Shown: positions 45,061 to 56,699 of the stretch, piece by piece
Layout: every line of letters starts with the position of its first letter
Position numbering within the stretch: position 1 is the stretch's first letter
NCBI GenBank assembly: GCA_963556495.2
Contig: OY747723.1
Span: 16,641,001 to 16,705,000, forward strand
Reading direction: 5' to 3'
Source of the DNA: Valencia hispanica
Lineage: Eukaryota; Chordata; Actinopteri; Cyprinodontiformes; Valenciidae
Length of the DNA stretch: 64,000 nucleotides
The notes under the pieces: model-generated
The model's input: only the letters and a program-made list of their open reading frames with translations
Told to the model about the DNA's origin: nothing
Database searches by the model: none
Translations under genes and position numbers: made by a program

Positions 45061-46204
45061 AAGAACCACTCAGTAATAAACACAGTGCAAACTAGTCTTC
45101 ACGATGTCAGTGGTGATGTTGTGCTCCTCTGGATGAATAATCTCAAAGATCAATCTCTGAGCATGACTAGTGTCCTTCCAGAGGACAGAGATGAAAGGTT
45201 GTTACTCAACAGACTCCAGATGTAGCTGGCAATAAAAACATAACTCCTGTGGGGCCTTAGCATTGAGAATCCGTCTTATTCAGAAGGTAAGCAGAATTTT
45301 GAACAGAACATTGGAAACCGCACTAGTAGGCATAGAGCCAGAATGCAAACAAGAAACACAAGAGCATCTTTAGACTGAAAACACAGCAGGGGGTATGCTT
45401 GGGACTTGGGCCATGTGACAGAATTTACAGAATAAGTAGACGCAACTCTAAATGCAAGAAACATTAAGCCTTTACATTAAAGTGAAATGGGAAAAGGAGA
45501 CAGGAAACAGAAATACCTAAGATGGAATAAAGAATACAAAAGTCCCATAAGGAGCTCTGACAAATCTCACTGGGCTGACTGGGATTATGACACAAAGTGT
45601 CTTAAGAAATAGGAAAATGACATACAAGTTTAGTCTGCATTGATAAAAAATGGTGCGTGCATTTTCAAATACTAGCACTTGTACAATTCTCAGCAATAAC
45701 TTTTACTGTGATATACTGTATTTGAGGTATATCTTCAAAGGGATTGTATTTTTCTGAGGGTATTTAGGATTAATAATAAAAGAAGAGCAGTGCTAAACTT
45801 GAGACTGTTTGAGTAAAGCCTCCGTGTACCTGCATCCGGATCTTAATTTTTTACTTTTGATCTACCTTTGTTTATCTGCATTGCACTCTTCCCTCTGAAT
45901 CAGTCACAAATAATATGTGTTTTTAGTTTGTTGGAGTCTTAAAATAGGCTCGGTAAAAGAGGTTTTGGATACATTTAGATTCAGTAGGAGTGGTCTGACT
46001 TGCATTTGAGTTCAATATCAAAGGTTAAGGAGCAAATAGGTTAAGTGCTGCTTTAGTGGAGATGCGGTCAGTCCCCTTCCACTTAAAATGGAAACTTGAG
46101 TTTGAATTTTAACACATGACACAGTGGCACCAAAGGGCAAATGAGGGCTTTGACATTTGTTCCTTTGTGCTTATGATTATGCTGTTAGATAATCTTTAGA
46201 CAAT
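45061..46204. other. No recognisable feature
   Basis: No supported gene, repeat end or RNA in this stretch. Confidence 0.35.
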
Positions 46205-46964
46205 ACATACATACAAAGCCCTTAATAATCAAGCTCCATCATACATCAGAGATCTAATTGTTTCATATGTTCCTAATAGAGCACTTTGCTCTCAGATTGC
46301 AGGTTTACTTGTAGTTCCTAGGATTTCTAAAAGTAGAATGGGAGGCAGATCTTTTAGTTATCAGGCTCCTCTCCTGTGGAACCAGCTCCCACCTTTAGTC
46401 CGTGAGGCAGACACTCTGTTTACTTTTAAGGCCAGGCTTAAAACTTTCCTTTTTGATAAAGCTTATAGTTAGAGTGGCTAAGGTCATCCTGAGCTATCTC
46501 TGTAGTTATGCTGCTATAGGCTTAGACTGCTGGAGGACAGGCTTACCAATTTTCTTCACTCTGCTACTTCCTTTACTACTACTACTCTCCAGTTGTATTA
46601 CAGTACATTCTGCTATTTCGACTGTTAACTTTGTTTTCTCTCAATGTTTTTCTCTCCATAGAAGATTTACCTGGTCTGGTATCCTGCTTGGCTGCAATGC
46701 CCTGTTGGACGGGGGGCATCGACTGGGATGGTGCTCCCAGTGGCTGAACATCCACTGTGTCCTGTTATCAACTTTTTACTTTCTGTAACATAGAAAGTAC
46801 TCTTATATCGGATCTTCTGTTCCTTCTGTGTTTCTGCTCTGTCTTCTCAAACCCCAGACGGTCGTGGCAGATGGCCGCTCCTACTGAGCCTTGTTCTGTT
46901 GGAGGTTTCTTCCTGTTAAAGGGGAGTTTTTCCTCTCCACCATCGTTACATGCTTGCTCAGTAA
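46205..46964 (+). pseudogene. L2-type LINE (A), RT ORF C-terminus and 3'UTR, part 1
   Basis: An uninterrupted plus-strand frame encodes YKALNNQAPSYIRDLI, GGRSFSYQAPLLWNQLPPLV and FKARLKTFLFDKAYS, then a stop at 46470-46472: the C-terminus of an L2-clade ORF2. The long 3'UTR contains the diagnostic GGAGGTTTCTTCCTGTTAAA (46901-46920), then CTTGCTCAGTA. It is cut there by a second LINE in opposite orientation and continues at 48159. Upstream RT sequence is absent (5' truncation). Confidence 0.85.
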
Positions 46965-48158
46965 GGCAAGGCAAGGCAAGGCAATTTTATTTGTATAGCA
47001 CACTTTCAACAGCAGGGTAATTCAAGGTGCTTTACATGATTTGGTGATTTAAACAAAACACATGGAACATTGGAAATTAAAAGTAAAAGAAACACATTAC
47101 ACATGATACACAATAAAGCAAGAGAAAGATCAAAAAAAGCAAGAGATCATGGTTTTCCGCCGTTTTCCGCATGGTTTTCCGCCATTTTCTCTCGGCTCGT
47201 CGACACTCTCTTTTTTCACTACGTACCAGTGGATTACTTGTCCACGGATACTTTTTTCTACCTGAGACTACTTTCACTTTAGTTGGAGCAATGGAATCCA
47301 TGATGTCTGAGGTTTTCGCAAGGAAATTATCTACCAACTTATTTACTGAGTTTGAGTTGGGAAATGAGGGGGATGTGGTGGAAGGATAAATACGTTTAAA
47401 GGTTTCTACTGAACTGTCCCCTAGAAAACGCTTTTTTATAGTGGTCTTACTGTGGCTGGATAATTTAGCAGAGATGGTACTTTGAAAGAAAATACAGAAT
47501 TGGTCAGATAACTCAATATTAATTACAGAGATGTTGGAAATATTTAAACCTTTGCTGATAATTAAGTCCAGAGTGTGTCCTTTATTGTGTGTTGGTTGTT
47601 TGACATGCTGGATCAGGCCGAAGTTGTGGAGAGTATCATCTAATGTTTTTGCTTGTCTATCTTGGGGGTTGTCGGTATGGATGTTAAAGTCCCCCACGAT
47701 GATTAGTTGGTCATAGTCGATACATATTACAGAAAGAAGGTCATTGAAATCATTAAAGAAGTTAGAGTTAAGTTTTGGTGGTTTATATAAACTTAGAAAT
47801 AACGCTTTGTTAGGCTCATTTATCTGGGTGGCTAGGTATTCAAAAAAATCAAACGCACCCAGAGTTACCTTTTTTAAAGTTCATTGAGTTTGGAAAGATG
47901 GTGGCTACACCTCCACCTCGTCTGTGTTTTCTGTTCTCGCTTAAGAAATTGTAATTTGGAGGACTGGATTCTATTAATGAAGTTGTTTCGTTATTTTCAT
48001 CTAGCCAAGTTTCTGATAAAAAAAGGCCGTGTAAATTATGCTCAGTGATGAAATCATTGATAAGAAAAGGCTTCCCGGATAGAGATCTAATGTTTGATAA
48101 AGCTAACTTAAGTATTGTGGTGATAGGCAGCTGAACCTTTTGACAGGTAATCAATTCG
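46965..48158 (-). mobile_element. Maui/L2-like LINE (B) with endonuclease but no reverse transcriptase
   Basis: The minus strand runs from 48158 with endonuclease blocks (LALSNIRSLSGK, LFLSETWLDENN, then HRRGGGVAT, MGDFNIHTDN, GHTLDLIISKG). It proceeds to ERKWRKT (~47185) and then jumps directly to the 3'UTR. The 3' end is a (GGCAA)n-type tail at 46965-46981. The whole reverse transcriptase (about 600-700 codons in the family) is missing. The 3'UTR is nearly identical to that of the copy at 53249-55072. A direct 14-bp repeat (CATGGTTTTCCGCC at 47148 and 47170) sits at the deletion junction. Confidence 0.85.
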
Positions 48159-48340
48159 TATGAGGGATTGCTGTGGTTGGAAAGTCTGCCCAACCTCACG
48201 GCAATGACTGACGCAATCTGCTGGGATTCCTTAAATAGGAAACTTTTTAAAAGATTGGAATGTTTGTATAAATGTATTGAAATGACTTCTTGTTAAGTTC
48301 CTTGAGATGACATCTGTTGTGAATTGAATTCAGGATTGCT
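48159..48340 (+). mobile_element. LINE (A) 3' end, part 2
   Basis: TATGAGGGATTGCTGTGG, GCAATCTGCTGGGATTCCTT, TAGGAAACTTTTT and CCTTGAGATGACATCTGTTG continue the L2-type 3'UTR broken at 46964. Joined, the two parts read GCTCAGTA+TATGAGGG, as in the usual element, which shows that LINE (B) inserted here. Confidence 0.8.
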
Positions 48341-48852
48341 CTTTAACAGGGATTCCTTCACCATTAATGATTAAAAAATATGACACAAAATAGTCATATT
48401 TAGTTAATGTTATGCCTCTAAAGTTTTCCATTTGTTAAAAATGTTCACAATTTCTAATCAATTACCCACAATTCCTAAGAATTCCAAATAACACCATGGC
48501 AAGTTTATAACTGGGGGCACTTCTAAAATGATCCTGCCTTACTTCCTCCCATGGAATGTTTTTAGAGATTTCAACAGAAGCCTTACACCCCTTTGCAACC
48601 CTAGTGCCAGGGAAAATTTCACTTCCTTGTGTTGACTATACCCCTCTTTAACCCTGTGTGGACCATAGTCACAAATTTGCCACACATTATTACTCCGGCA
48701 AGGTGATATATGTATGCAATATTTACCACTAATTTCTGCAGATACATGTTCCCCAAAGTCAATTTTCTTACTTGAATCACTTTGCTTCCATCTAGGTGTT
48801 GAAGTTATGCCCAATTGTACTTCATTTAGCTTATTTGCATACTAAATACCTA

Positions 48853-48916
48853 TGTATGTATGTATGCAGGGATGGGTGGGTGGATGGATGGATGGATGGA
48901 TGGATAGATGGATGGA
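48853..48916 (+). repeat. (GGAT)n insertion flanked by a 14-bp duplication
   Basis: 64 bp of TATG/GGAT repeats with ATACTAAATACCTA exactly repeated on either side (48839-48852 and 48917-48930). The tetranucleotide and the duplication suggest an extremely 5'-truncated Rex3 (or partner SINE) insertion consisting only of its tail. The direction is plus, GATG-type. Confidence 0.75.
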
Positions 48917-48930
48917 ATACTAAATACCTA

Positions 48931-50480
48931 CATTTATACCTGTCATATGAGTTATGTTCAAATCAAAGATTTCTACTTAGTTTGAAATCTGTTTGACAGC
49001 AAAAACACCCATTTAAATTTTATACGTTCATTTGTTAAAGTTGTTAACTTGAGGCAGTTTGGGAATAAACGTTTCTGAGAGGGTAAAACTGACACGAGCA
49101 TGTTCTGTATGCCTCTGCATGTGCCATAGAAGACCTTATATGGAATTAAGGGTAGAAATTAACCTACTCCTGTTGCCCCTCCGGACCACGGAAGGAGGTG
49201 GTTACAGAGCCTCAAGAGAAGGTGTGTGCTGAGAGGGCTGCATCATAACCAGTTTTTCTGCTGTCAATCATTGTTTTCAAGCTGATATAATAATTTTAGT
49301 AAGCAAACATTCTTGCTGGTACACTGGTCCTGGATGTGGCCTCCTGGAAGAGGTACTGTGTGTCCTGAACAGTTGTTTGCAGATTTATTGTGGGAACTGC
49401 CTTTTGAAATGCGCTTTAGTTACTGTTAGGGACCATTTGATATATTTGTTTAGAAATCTGAGATGTCCAATGTAGCCTCAGTAGTTACTGCAGGTCTCTA
49501 CTGCACCACATACTATACCACTCCATCCATCATGTGTATAGATGTTGCTCGAGGTTGGTTGGGTACTATTTGGGTGTAGTTTCAGTTGTGTGTGGTGCTG
49601 TAAACATTTGGTTAGGTTTACACTGTATTGATGATAAAACTACTGGAACTGAGAGAGGGTGTAGTTTCTTGGTATCATAACTGCAGTATGGAAGGTTCCA
49701 CTTATCTGTTATCCAGGAGCTGTGTGTGTTGCTGCCGATATAAAATGCTGCTGATAGGTTTATACAGACCGGAGGTAGACATTTTGTAGATGGTGACAGT
49801 GAAGAAGTCAAAAGCCACTCCAATCAAATCTAAACCCATCTAAAGCCATGATCCACAGAGCTTATAGTCTATCAAAGCCGATTAAATTGATGAGTTATTG
49901 ACTTTTCGATTTAGATTTAATGTAGTTCTCAGGATTTGTTTAGAATCAATGTAAAACTGTACACTTTGAACAAAGATTATAAAACAAATCTATTATAACC
50001 GCTAAAACCATTCTAATGCCTATTCACTAATTATTAAGACAAATAAACTTGGAAAAGAATGGAAAAAAGTATTGCACAAACTGTGCTCTGCAACTACAGA
50101 AGGGAGTTCAAATCACTAATTAACTGGTTAAAATCTAAGAGTTGATTGGTTTCCTAGAAGTCTAAAGAAAGGAATTTAACGAAGTAATTCTGAGTTCTAA
50201 TACCCTGATTTCACTTTTCTGGATTTTACCCAGGTAGTAGAGCAATAGACTAAACAAATAGAGGAGGTGACTTATTGTAAAATGCAAACAACTCAGACTA
50301 TTCATTAACTGATCTTAAGTTTAAGATAATAAAATAAAGAAACATAACATAACAGTGCTAAACATGTCTAAAAAGGACTTTGTAGAGTGTCACTCTATTG
50401 CTGTTGTTGCTCCATGTGGTCAAAATGGCGTAACAAATGGGCCTTTATAGCCTGAAATGAACATCCGTTTTTCTAAGCCT
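48931..50480. other. No recognisable feature
   Basis: Anonymous sequence without coding blocks or repeat ends that I can support. Confidence 0.35.
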
Positions 50481-50489
50481 CAGTGGGAT

Positions 50490-50770
50490 TTAGATCAGGG
50501 GAACAAGCAGAACATCCAATGGAGTGATGTAATTCCCCTGAGGAAAGTCCTGTATAAGGTGGGACTTGTGAGCTGCATCGTTTTCCAACTGGAAGACCCA
50601 GTAATCCCAGTGCAAACAAATGGCCTCAGCCAAGAGGCCTGGATCTCCACATACCTAGCTACAGCTCAATGCCTCTGCAGAACTTGGAGCCCCATTGTTC
50701 CATTGAAGGAAAAAGCTTCCAACATTATAGTTGAGCCTCCTTTAACTGTGCAGCTTAGAAAACATATCCA
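50490..50770 (-). pseudogene. Probable Tc1/mariner catalytic-domain relic
   Basis: The minus strand near 50605-50545 encodes ENDAAHKSHLIQDFPQG-like text and, near 50500, CCTGATCTAAATCCCACTGA (SPDLNPTE), spaced as in the second Asp to Glu part of a Tc1 D34E domain. Frame shifts separate the blocks. The plus-strand 143-codon frame over the same DNA (50457-50888) is an antisense shadow. Confidence 0.5.
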
Positions 50771-51489
50771 GTGGAATCTCTTTATGCTACACCAGCTGTG
50801 TCTGAATACATTAAACTATGAAACCCTTTCTTCCCTCTTTTCAATGTTTGATGGGATCATGTATTATATCAATATATGTTCTTTATAATAATTTACTTAA
50901 AATGTCTCAGTATAAAATGTAATGTATGTTAAATGTTAAGAAAACAAATATACAGGTGGATCTATGTAAATCAGAATGTCACAAAACATGTTTCACTAAT
51001 ACCAATTAAAAAAGCTAAACTCATTGAGTTATTACATATCATGACATATTTCATGCATTAATTTATTCAAATCATTAGAATTGTACATCTACCAATAAAA
51101 ACAGATTTTAAACACAGAAATACTATCTATACAATAATAGAGAAGTTGTTGGACTTGCTGTCTCAAAGAAGGTAGGGAACAAAAGGTTGTTACTAAGGTA
51201 TGCTGATTGAAAGTTAAGTAGAAGTAAAAAAGAGTGATAGAAAAAGGTGCACAGTCAGCAGGGATACCCTTTAAAAGGCTGCAAATAATAGCTTAGCAAC
51301 ACCCGAATTTTCTATATTTTAAACTTGCTTCTGTTTGGTTTAATGTATGTCCTTGTGTGATCCCTGGGAGTTTTACAGCTCTTGCAATACACTGAATCTA
51401 GACTTGCGTACAAAAAGCACTAATACGTTGAAAATAAAAATCTGCCCATCGTGAGTGCAGTGAAAGAATTCAGATGAAATGAATAATGG

Positions 51490-51980
51490 AGTTGGTAGCC
51501 CAGGCATTCCGATGGTTGCATCTCAGTATGTTCTGGCACTCCCCACAGGGCTAGAAATGGATCCCTTGGTGCTGAACGGAGTGATACAGCCCTTGTTTGT
51601 TTCTTTTCTGCAGCAAACTGGTCCTTAAATGGTCCTTAATACCCAACAGATAAGCACATGGTTTAGGTTGATGTCCATGGCGATCCCACACGTGTTTGGT
51701 TACAGAAAGATCGGGGGATGTACATGTGTCGTGTGTAGATGGCTGCTATCTCAGGAGAACAAGACATGTGGACACAGAATGTCACGGATGTACCATCGGG
51801 CTGTAAGGGTCATGCCCCACGGTAATGTTGGTGCTCAGTTTCAGCAGCATTTGGAGGACTGGTTCTCCTTTGTTTTGCACACAAGAGGTTTGTCCACGGT
51901 AACTCGGAATCAAGATTCGTCTCACAGTTTCAGCACCACTTTACATTCAACCCTTTCTTTGGTGTTTATTCAAGCTCATG
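51490..51980 (-). pseudogene. Probable Tc1-like transposase relic
   Basis: On the minus strand ALTARWYIRDIL (~51835-51790), then a CPHV segment, and downstream a block resembling the C-terminal MP..C.ACI..GG motif (~51530) follow the order of a Tc1 transposase from the LTA..Y...IL block onward. Stops and shifts are frequent. The catalytic DN.P.H and SPDLNP parts are too decayed to read. The plus-strand frame 51629-51991 is a shadow. Confidence 0.45.
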
Positions 51981-52685
51981 TCAGCCATTGAGACAAAAAT
52001 GAAACCTGTTTCATGATTTCGTGAAGATAATGTGGTGTTTAGTCATGTCTGGGACTCAATATGACACACCTTCTTGTTGTTGTCTGTCTTTAAACCCTCA
52101 TAGATTGTGTGAGTGCCCTTACACAATTGTTTTCATCTTAAAAACACAATGGGGCCCCACTGCTGGTCCTTATGCAACTCCTCAATGCAACTGCTCTCAA
52201 ACTCTATCGCTGGTGGAAATGGGATAAAACGCAATTTTTTTTAATAGTGACCTGTTAATGCTGTTTATGTCGGCTCTTCACTGTGTGGTTGTTTTGCTAA
52301 CTGTTTTGACTGACAGTTGGATGCTCCAGAAATGGCCTGATATCATTCTATATAAGTTACACGCTCTGCTACCCGCTGTAGACCTGCCAGCTCCCTGCAA
52401 GTGGAACCATTTACATTCCTTCTGGGTGCTCAAGCTTTTGTCATTGAGTTGAATATATATTCATGATATAATGCAAGTTATTGTAAAATGGCAGCAGAGA
52501 GGGAGAGCCTTACAGCTTTATGAAGTTAATATTTTATGTTCTGTCTGCTTTTCAAATCCATAATATATTCTTGTTCTGCCGCAAAGAGATAGTGATTAAA
52601 AAAAGTTTCTTCCACAGTGCTAGGTTAAGTTTTGAGAAGCCTGTTAATTTACAGCACCCTTCACATTTATTGGCACCCTTGGTAA
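51981..52685. other. Unassigned sequence before the GC-rich retroelement
   Basis: Mixed composition with no recognised repeat or exon. The only notable item is the copy of the target duplication at 52686-52702. Confidence 0.3.
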
Positions 52686-53248
52686 GGATGTGTGAAAAGC
52701 TTGTTGTTTTTTTTTGTCCTGTTTGGCAGTGTGGAGCTCAGAATTTGTGTCCGAGTACCAAGTAGAAGCCCAACAGATTAACTTTCACAAGCGGAGCAGT
52801 ACAGCTTTTGCTATAGTACTCCACTTGATATATGTGTGAAAAATCTTTATTATGAATTGCTGTGGGTTTTATTTCCTGATGTTATGGACCCGGAGACAGA
52901 AAATTAAGGGGAAGAAAGAAAGAAGATGAAGAAGAGAGGTAGGAAACAATAAGTCATGAGAGAGTGTGAGTTGAAAATACAAGAGAGGAAGGGGAACAAA
53001 GAAAACACAGGAAATCATTGAAGTCTGCCTCCATACCCAAACGACGGCAGAGAGGGGGGAAAAAACAAAACAAAATAAAAAAGGAAAAAGGAACATCGAC
53101 AAAACAAACCAAACATCGTGAACTAAGAACTAAACAACCACATCACACAAAAATTGATATAAAAATACAACAAAGTCACAGAAAAACTCATGGTACCGAT
53201 TAATCAAGCTCTAGTAATGATAACCTCAGCCCAAGAATATATCTGTAA

Positions 53249-55072
53249 GGCAAGGCAAGGCAATTTTATTTGTATAGCACACTTTCAACAGCAGGGTAAT
53301 TCAAGGTGCTTTACATGATTTGGTGATTTTAAAAAAAAAACACATAAAAGAAACACACATTACACATGATACACAATAAAGCAAGAGAAAAATAAAAAAA
53401 GCAAGAGAGCATGAACACATTTCATACATATGACATCAAGAATTTACTCGAAGGCAATTCTAAACAGATGGGTTTTTAGTCTCGATTTAAAGCAGTTCAG
53501 AGTTTCAGCAGCTCTACACTCGTCAGGAAGTCTGTTCCAGATAAGGGGAGCATAAAAAGTGAAAGCTGCGGCAGCGTTCTGGATCAGCTGCAGCTGTCTG
53601 ATTGACTTTTTAGGCAGACCTGTGAAGATGCTGTTGCAGTAATCAATCCGACTAAAGATAAACGCATGGATGCGTTTTTCTAGGTCGTGTTGCAAAATCA
53701 GTCCTTTAATCCTAGAGATGTTCTTCAGGTGATAGAACGCTGACCTTGTTATTGCCTGACCCTGGAGGTTCAGGTCTGAGTCCATTACTACACCTAGGTT
53801 TCGAACCTGATCAGTAGTTTCTAGCTGTATTAATTGAAGCTGTGTGCTGACTCTTGATCGTTCCTCCTTGGGTCCAAAAATAATCACTTCAGTTTTGTTT
53901 CTATTCAGCTGGAGAAAGTTATGGCACATCCATCCATTTATTTGGTCAATGCATTGATTTAGGGTTTGAATGGGTTCAGAGTCACCTGGTGACATCGTAA
54001 TGTAGAGCTGAGTGTCATCTGCGTAGTTATGGTAGCTAATGTTATTGGTTGCTATAATCTTGCCTAGTGGGAGCATGTAGATATTAAATAAGAGGGGCCC
54101 CAGGATGGAGCCCTGGGGCACCCCACATGTGATTTCTGTTCGTTCACATGAAAAGTTTCCTATTAAAACATAGAAGTCCCTGTTCTTTAGGTAAGACTCT
54201 AACCAGCCAAGTACTGTACCAGAGAGTCCGACCCAGCTCTCCAGTCGTTCCAATAAAATATCATGATCAACGGTGTCAAATGCTGCACTGAGGTCCAACA
54301 GAACCAGCACTGTGGTTCTTCCACAGTCTGTATTTATGCGGATGTCATTAAATACTTTGACGAGGAAAGTCTCGGTGCTGTGGTGAGCGCGGAAACCAGA
54401 CTGAAAAGCATCAAAACGGTTTGTCATTGTTATGAAGCCATTTAATTGCTGAAACACAGCTTTTTCAATAATCTTACTGATGAATGGAAGATTAGAGATT
54501 GGCCTGTAGTTCTGCATTAACGTGTTGTCCAGATTTTTCTTCTTTAGCAGTGGTTTAAAAAACTGCTGTTTTTAAAGCCTGAGGGAAGACACCTGATAGC
54601 AGTGATGAGTTCACTATTTGAACATGATCAGAACCAATAACAGGAAGAACCTTCTTTAGAAAAGCTGTGGGTAGGATATCAAGACAGCAGGAGAAGGAGC
54701 TTAATTGGATAATGATTTTTTCAAGGCTGTTCTGGTTTAATCCGTGGAATTCAGACATTATCTCTACATTGTTGTTGATTGGGGATGGCACTGGTTGTGG
54801 GTTTGATATTGAGGTACAGATTGACCATCTAATTGTTAGAATCTTTTCAGTGAAAAAGCTGGCAAATTCATTGCAGGCCCTGGTAGAATTTAGTTCAGGG
54901 GCTACTGTCACTAAAGGATTAGTTAGTCTTTCCACTGTTGCAAATGGAGTCCGTGCATTATTAATGTTTCTGTTGATGATTTCAGAAAAGAACGATTCCC
55001 TAGCATCTTTTATAGTTAGCTGATATCTATTGAGTCTCTCTTTGTAGATCTCACAGTGAACCTGGAGTCGAG
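53249..55072 (-). mobile_element. Maui/L2-like LINE (C) inserted in the GC-rich retroelement
   Basis: The target repeat TGTAA lies at 53244-53248 and 55073-55077. The uninterrupted target is visible in the sister copy at 24.8 kb. The 3' terminus is a (GGCAA)n-type tail next to AATTTTATTTGTATAGCAC. The 5' truncation starts at TRLQVHCEIYKERL (~55065). Relative to full elements it lacks the endonuclease and an internal segment of ~100 residues near the ORF end (IQNAAA joins directly to [11 protein letters not shown]). Confidence 0.9.
53444..54517 (-). pseudogene. L2-type reverse transcriptase, long open frame with intact YADD
   Basis: 357 codons are open. They contain [17 protein letters not shown] (finger region), [16 protein letters not shown] (motif A with its Asp), [14 protein letters not shown] (motif B), YADDTQLYI (motif C, ~54010-54035, both Asp present), and [10 protein letters not shown]. 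The C-terminus joins IQNAAAAF to [11 protein letters not shown] by an in-frame deletion, then [16 protein letters not shown] and a stop. The upstream part (54555-55072) is in another frame: FLKKVLPVIGSDHVQIVN then a shift at ~54560. The catalytic core is well preserved, but the missing endonuclease, frameshift and thumb-region deletion make activity unlikely. Confidence 0.88.
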
Positions 55073-56173
55073 TGTAAACACCAGAGACCCCACATCTATG
55101 TGTGTGTGTTAGCATGCTGGTGCATATAAGATTTCTCCATAAGAGTGTTCGATAGCTGGTGTGAGCAGGCATCAATCCGTCTCCCAGGAATCGATGCAGA
55201 CATGAAGGAGATTTGAGACAAGACGTCCAAAGGACCCCCAGAGCCCCAGGCGGACCCGGGCGGGGCCGACTGCATCCCCCAAGAGAGGAGCAAAGGAGAA
55301 CCCCAGGGGAACGTCCAGCGGCTACTATGCAGGGGCCTGGGGGGCAGCAGTGACGAGCTCACGGGCCCCGCCGGCAGCCAGCCGCGCCAGGGCGGGCCGG
55401 CCCATGGACCAGGAGAGCCGGAGCCGGGGCCCAGGGACGCCCCACCCCCCAGCAGGGACCCGACAAGGGACCGGCCGACGAGGGGCCCCCGGCCGACACG
55501 CGCCACCACCACCCCGGGCCAATCCCCACCGCCAACATCCCAGCGCCCCACCCCTGCCCCACGTCAGGGCGCCCCACCGATAGCCGCGGCGGATGGACGG
55601 CATCCCCAGGCCGAGCTCAGCCAGCACCTGGACACCAAGTTGTACCAGCTCCCGAGTCCTGATCCCACGCAACGCAGAGCACCGAGACCAGGCATCCAAC
55701 AAAGGCCAGGGCCGGTCCAACCCGCCAATGAACCGACCACGCACGGTGCGCACAGAACAGGTGATTGAACGAGCAGAGACGCTGGATCCGTATCCCGCCG
55801 AGCCACCGAGCAGGCACCACCCAACAATCCCAAACCTGGCACCCCTAAAAGAGTTGCCCCAACCAACCAAAGGAAGATATCGGCCCAGCGCATCGGCCGA
55901 CCGACACACAGGCCCCCCCAGGCCCGGCCAGGCACGCACCAGGTCCAAACCGGATTGACCACCAACGCACCAGTAGGCAGGGGCATCCGTCACTGGGGGG
56001 GAGTGATGGAGGGGAAATAGGCCCCCCATTAAATATGAGGCCTGAGGTGCGCCAGGCGAGAGGGCAGCCCAAGACCTAACCTGACAGGCAGACAAAGACA
56101 TAGACACAGTCATACGTTCCCTCCCTCTTAAACACATACATTCTCACTAACTCTGTGGATGTGTGAAAAGCTT

Positions 56174-56699
56174 TTAAAATGAGTAAATATTTAAGTGTAA
56201 TGAAAAACTCACAGATGAGCCTTGGAGATTTTATTTTATGCTTACTTTTTTAACCATCCTCCTCACTGCCTAGTGGAGAGATAAACTCAGATTCTCGTCC
56301 AGTCATGTTTGTCACTGTTCCAGTTATTGCCCCAAGTTATTGCTCTGTCATTTGATGCAGGCATATTTAAGTAGGTAGTTATTTTCTTGTCCATATTTCT
56401 TGACTTGTGAAGATAAAACACACATCTGTCATAGTTGAATGTAGGGGTGGTCAATATGCTGCAAATGTCATCACTCATCATATAATAAAACCATCCAATT
56501 GCGATTTTATCTCAAATTCCTGATATTAAAACATGATTCTTAATGAAAAACCTTCATTCTCTAATCTTTATGTTCAGAAGATCTATTAAGGGAGCTTGAA
56601 TTACTAATATCGAAGCTGGAAGCTGCCCTCGATTTCTGGGTTGAACAGACAGAACCTCAACTATGTGTTTAGAGCTGAAATAAATATTTTTAATACAAC
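56174..56699. other. No recognisable feature
   Basis: AT-rich anonymous sequence. No exon or repeat end is supported. Confidence 0.35.

Larger units (their letters stand above)
52703..56156 (-). mobile_element. GC-rich poly(A) retroelement, longest copy, hosting an L2
   Basis: The 17-bp repeat GGATGTGTGAAAAGCTT at 52686-52702 and 56157-56173 flanks the element, a classic target-primed insertion signature. The T-rich end at ~52703-52715 is the poly(A) tail, so the sense strand is minus. In sense order it has a short AT-mixed 5' end, ~850 bp of very GC-rich sequence (56030-55190), a middle (55190-55073), an L2 insertion (55072-53249), a pyrimidine-rich tract (~53110-52910), and a 3' end with AATAAA-like words. 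Without the L2 it is ~1.63 kb. Overlapping frames of 270, 151, 140 and 121 codons in the GC-rich block reflect stop-codon scarcity. None shows a domain, so it appears non-autonomous. Confidence 0.85.

Noticed and set aside
50457..50888. A 143-codon plus-strand frame that looks protein-like
   Set aside because: The opposite strand shows Tc1 catalytic-domain words (SPDLNPTE-like) through the same DNA, so the plus frame is an antisense shadow.
55325..56137. A 270-codon open frame (minus) and overlapping frames of 151, 140 and 121 codons in the GC-rich block
   Set aside because: Several overlapping frames are open at once on both strands, as expected from scarce stop codons in very GC-rich DNA. 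The translations are Gly/Ala/Pro/Arg-rich without domains.
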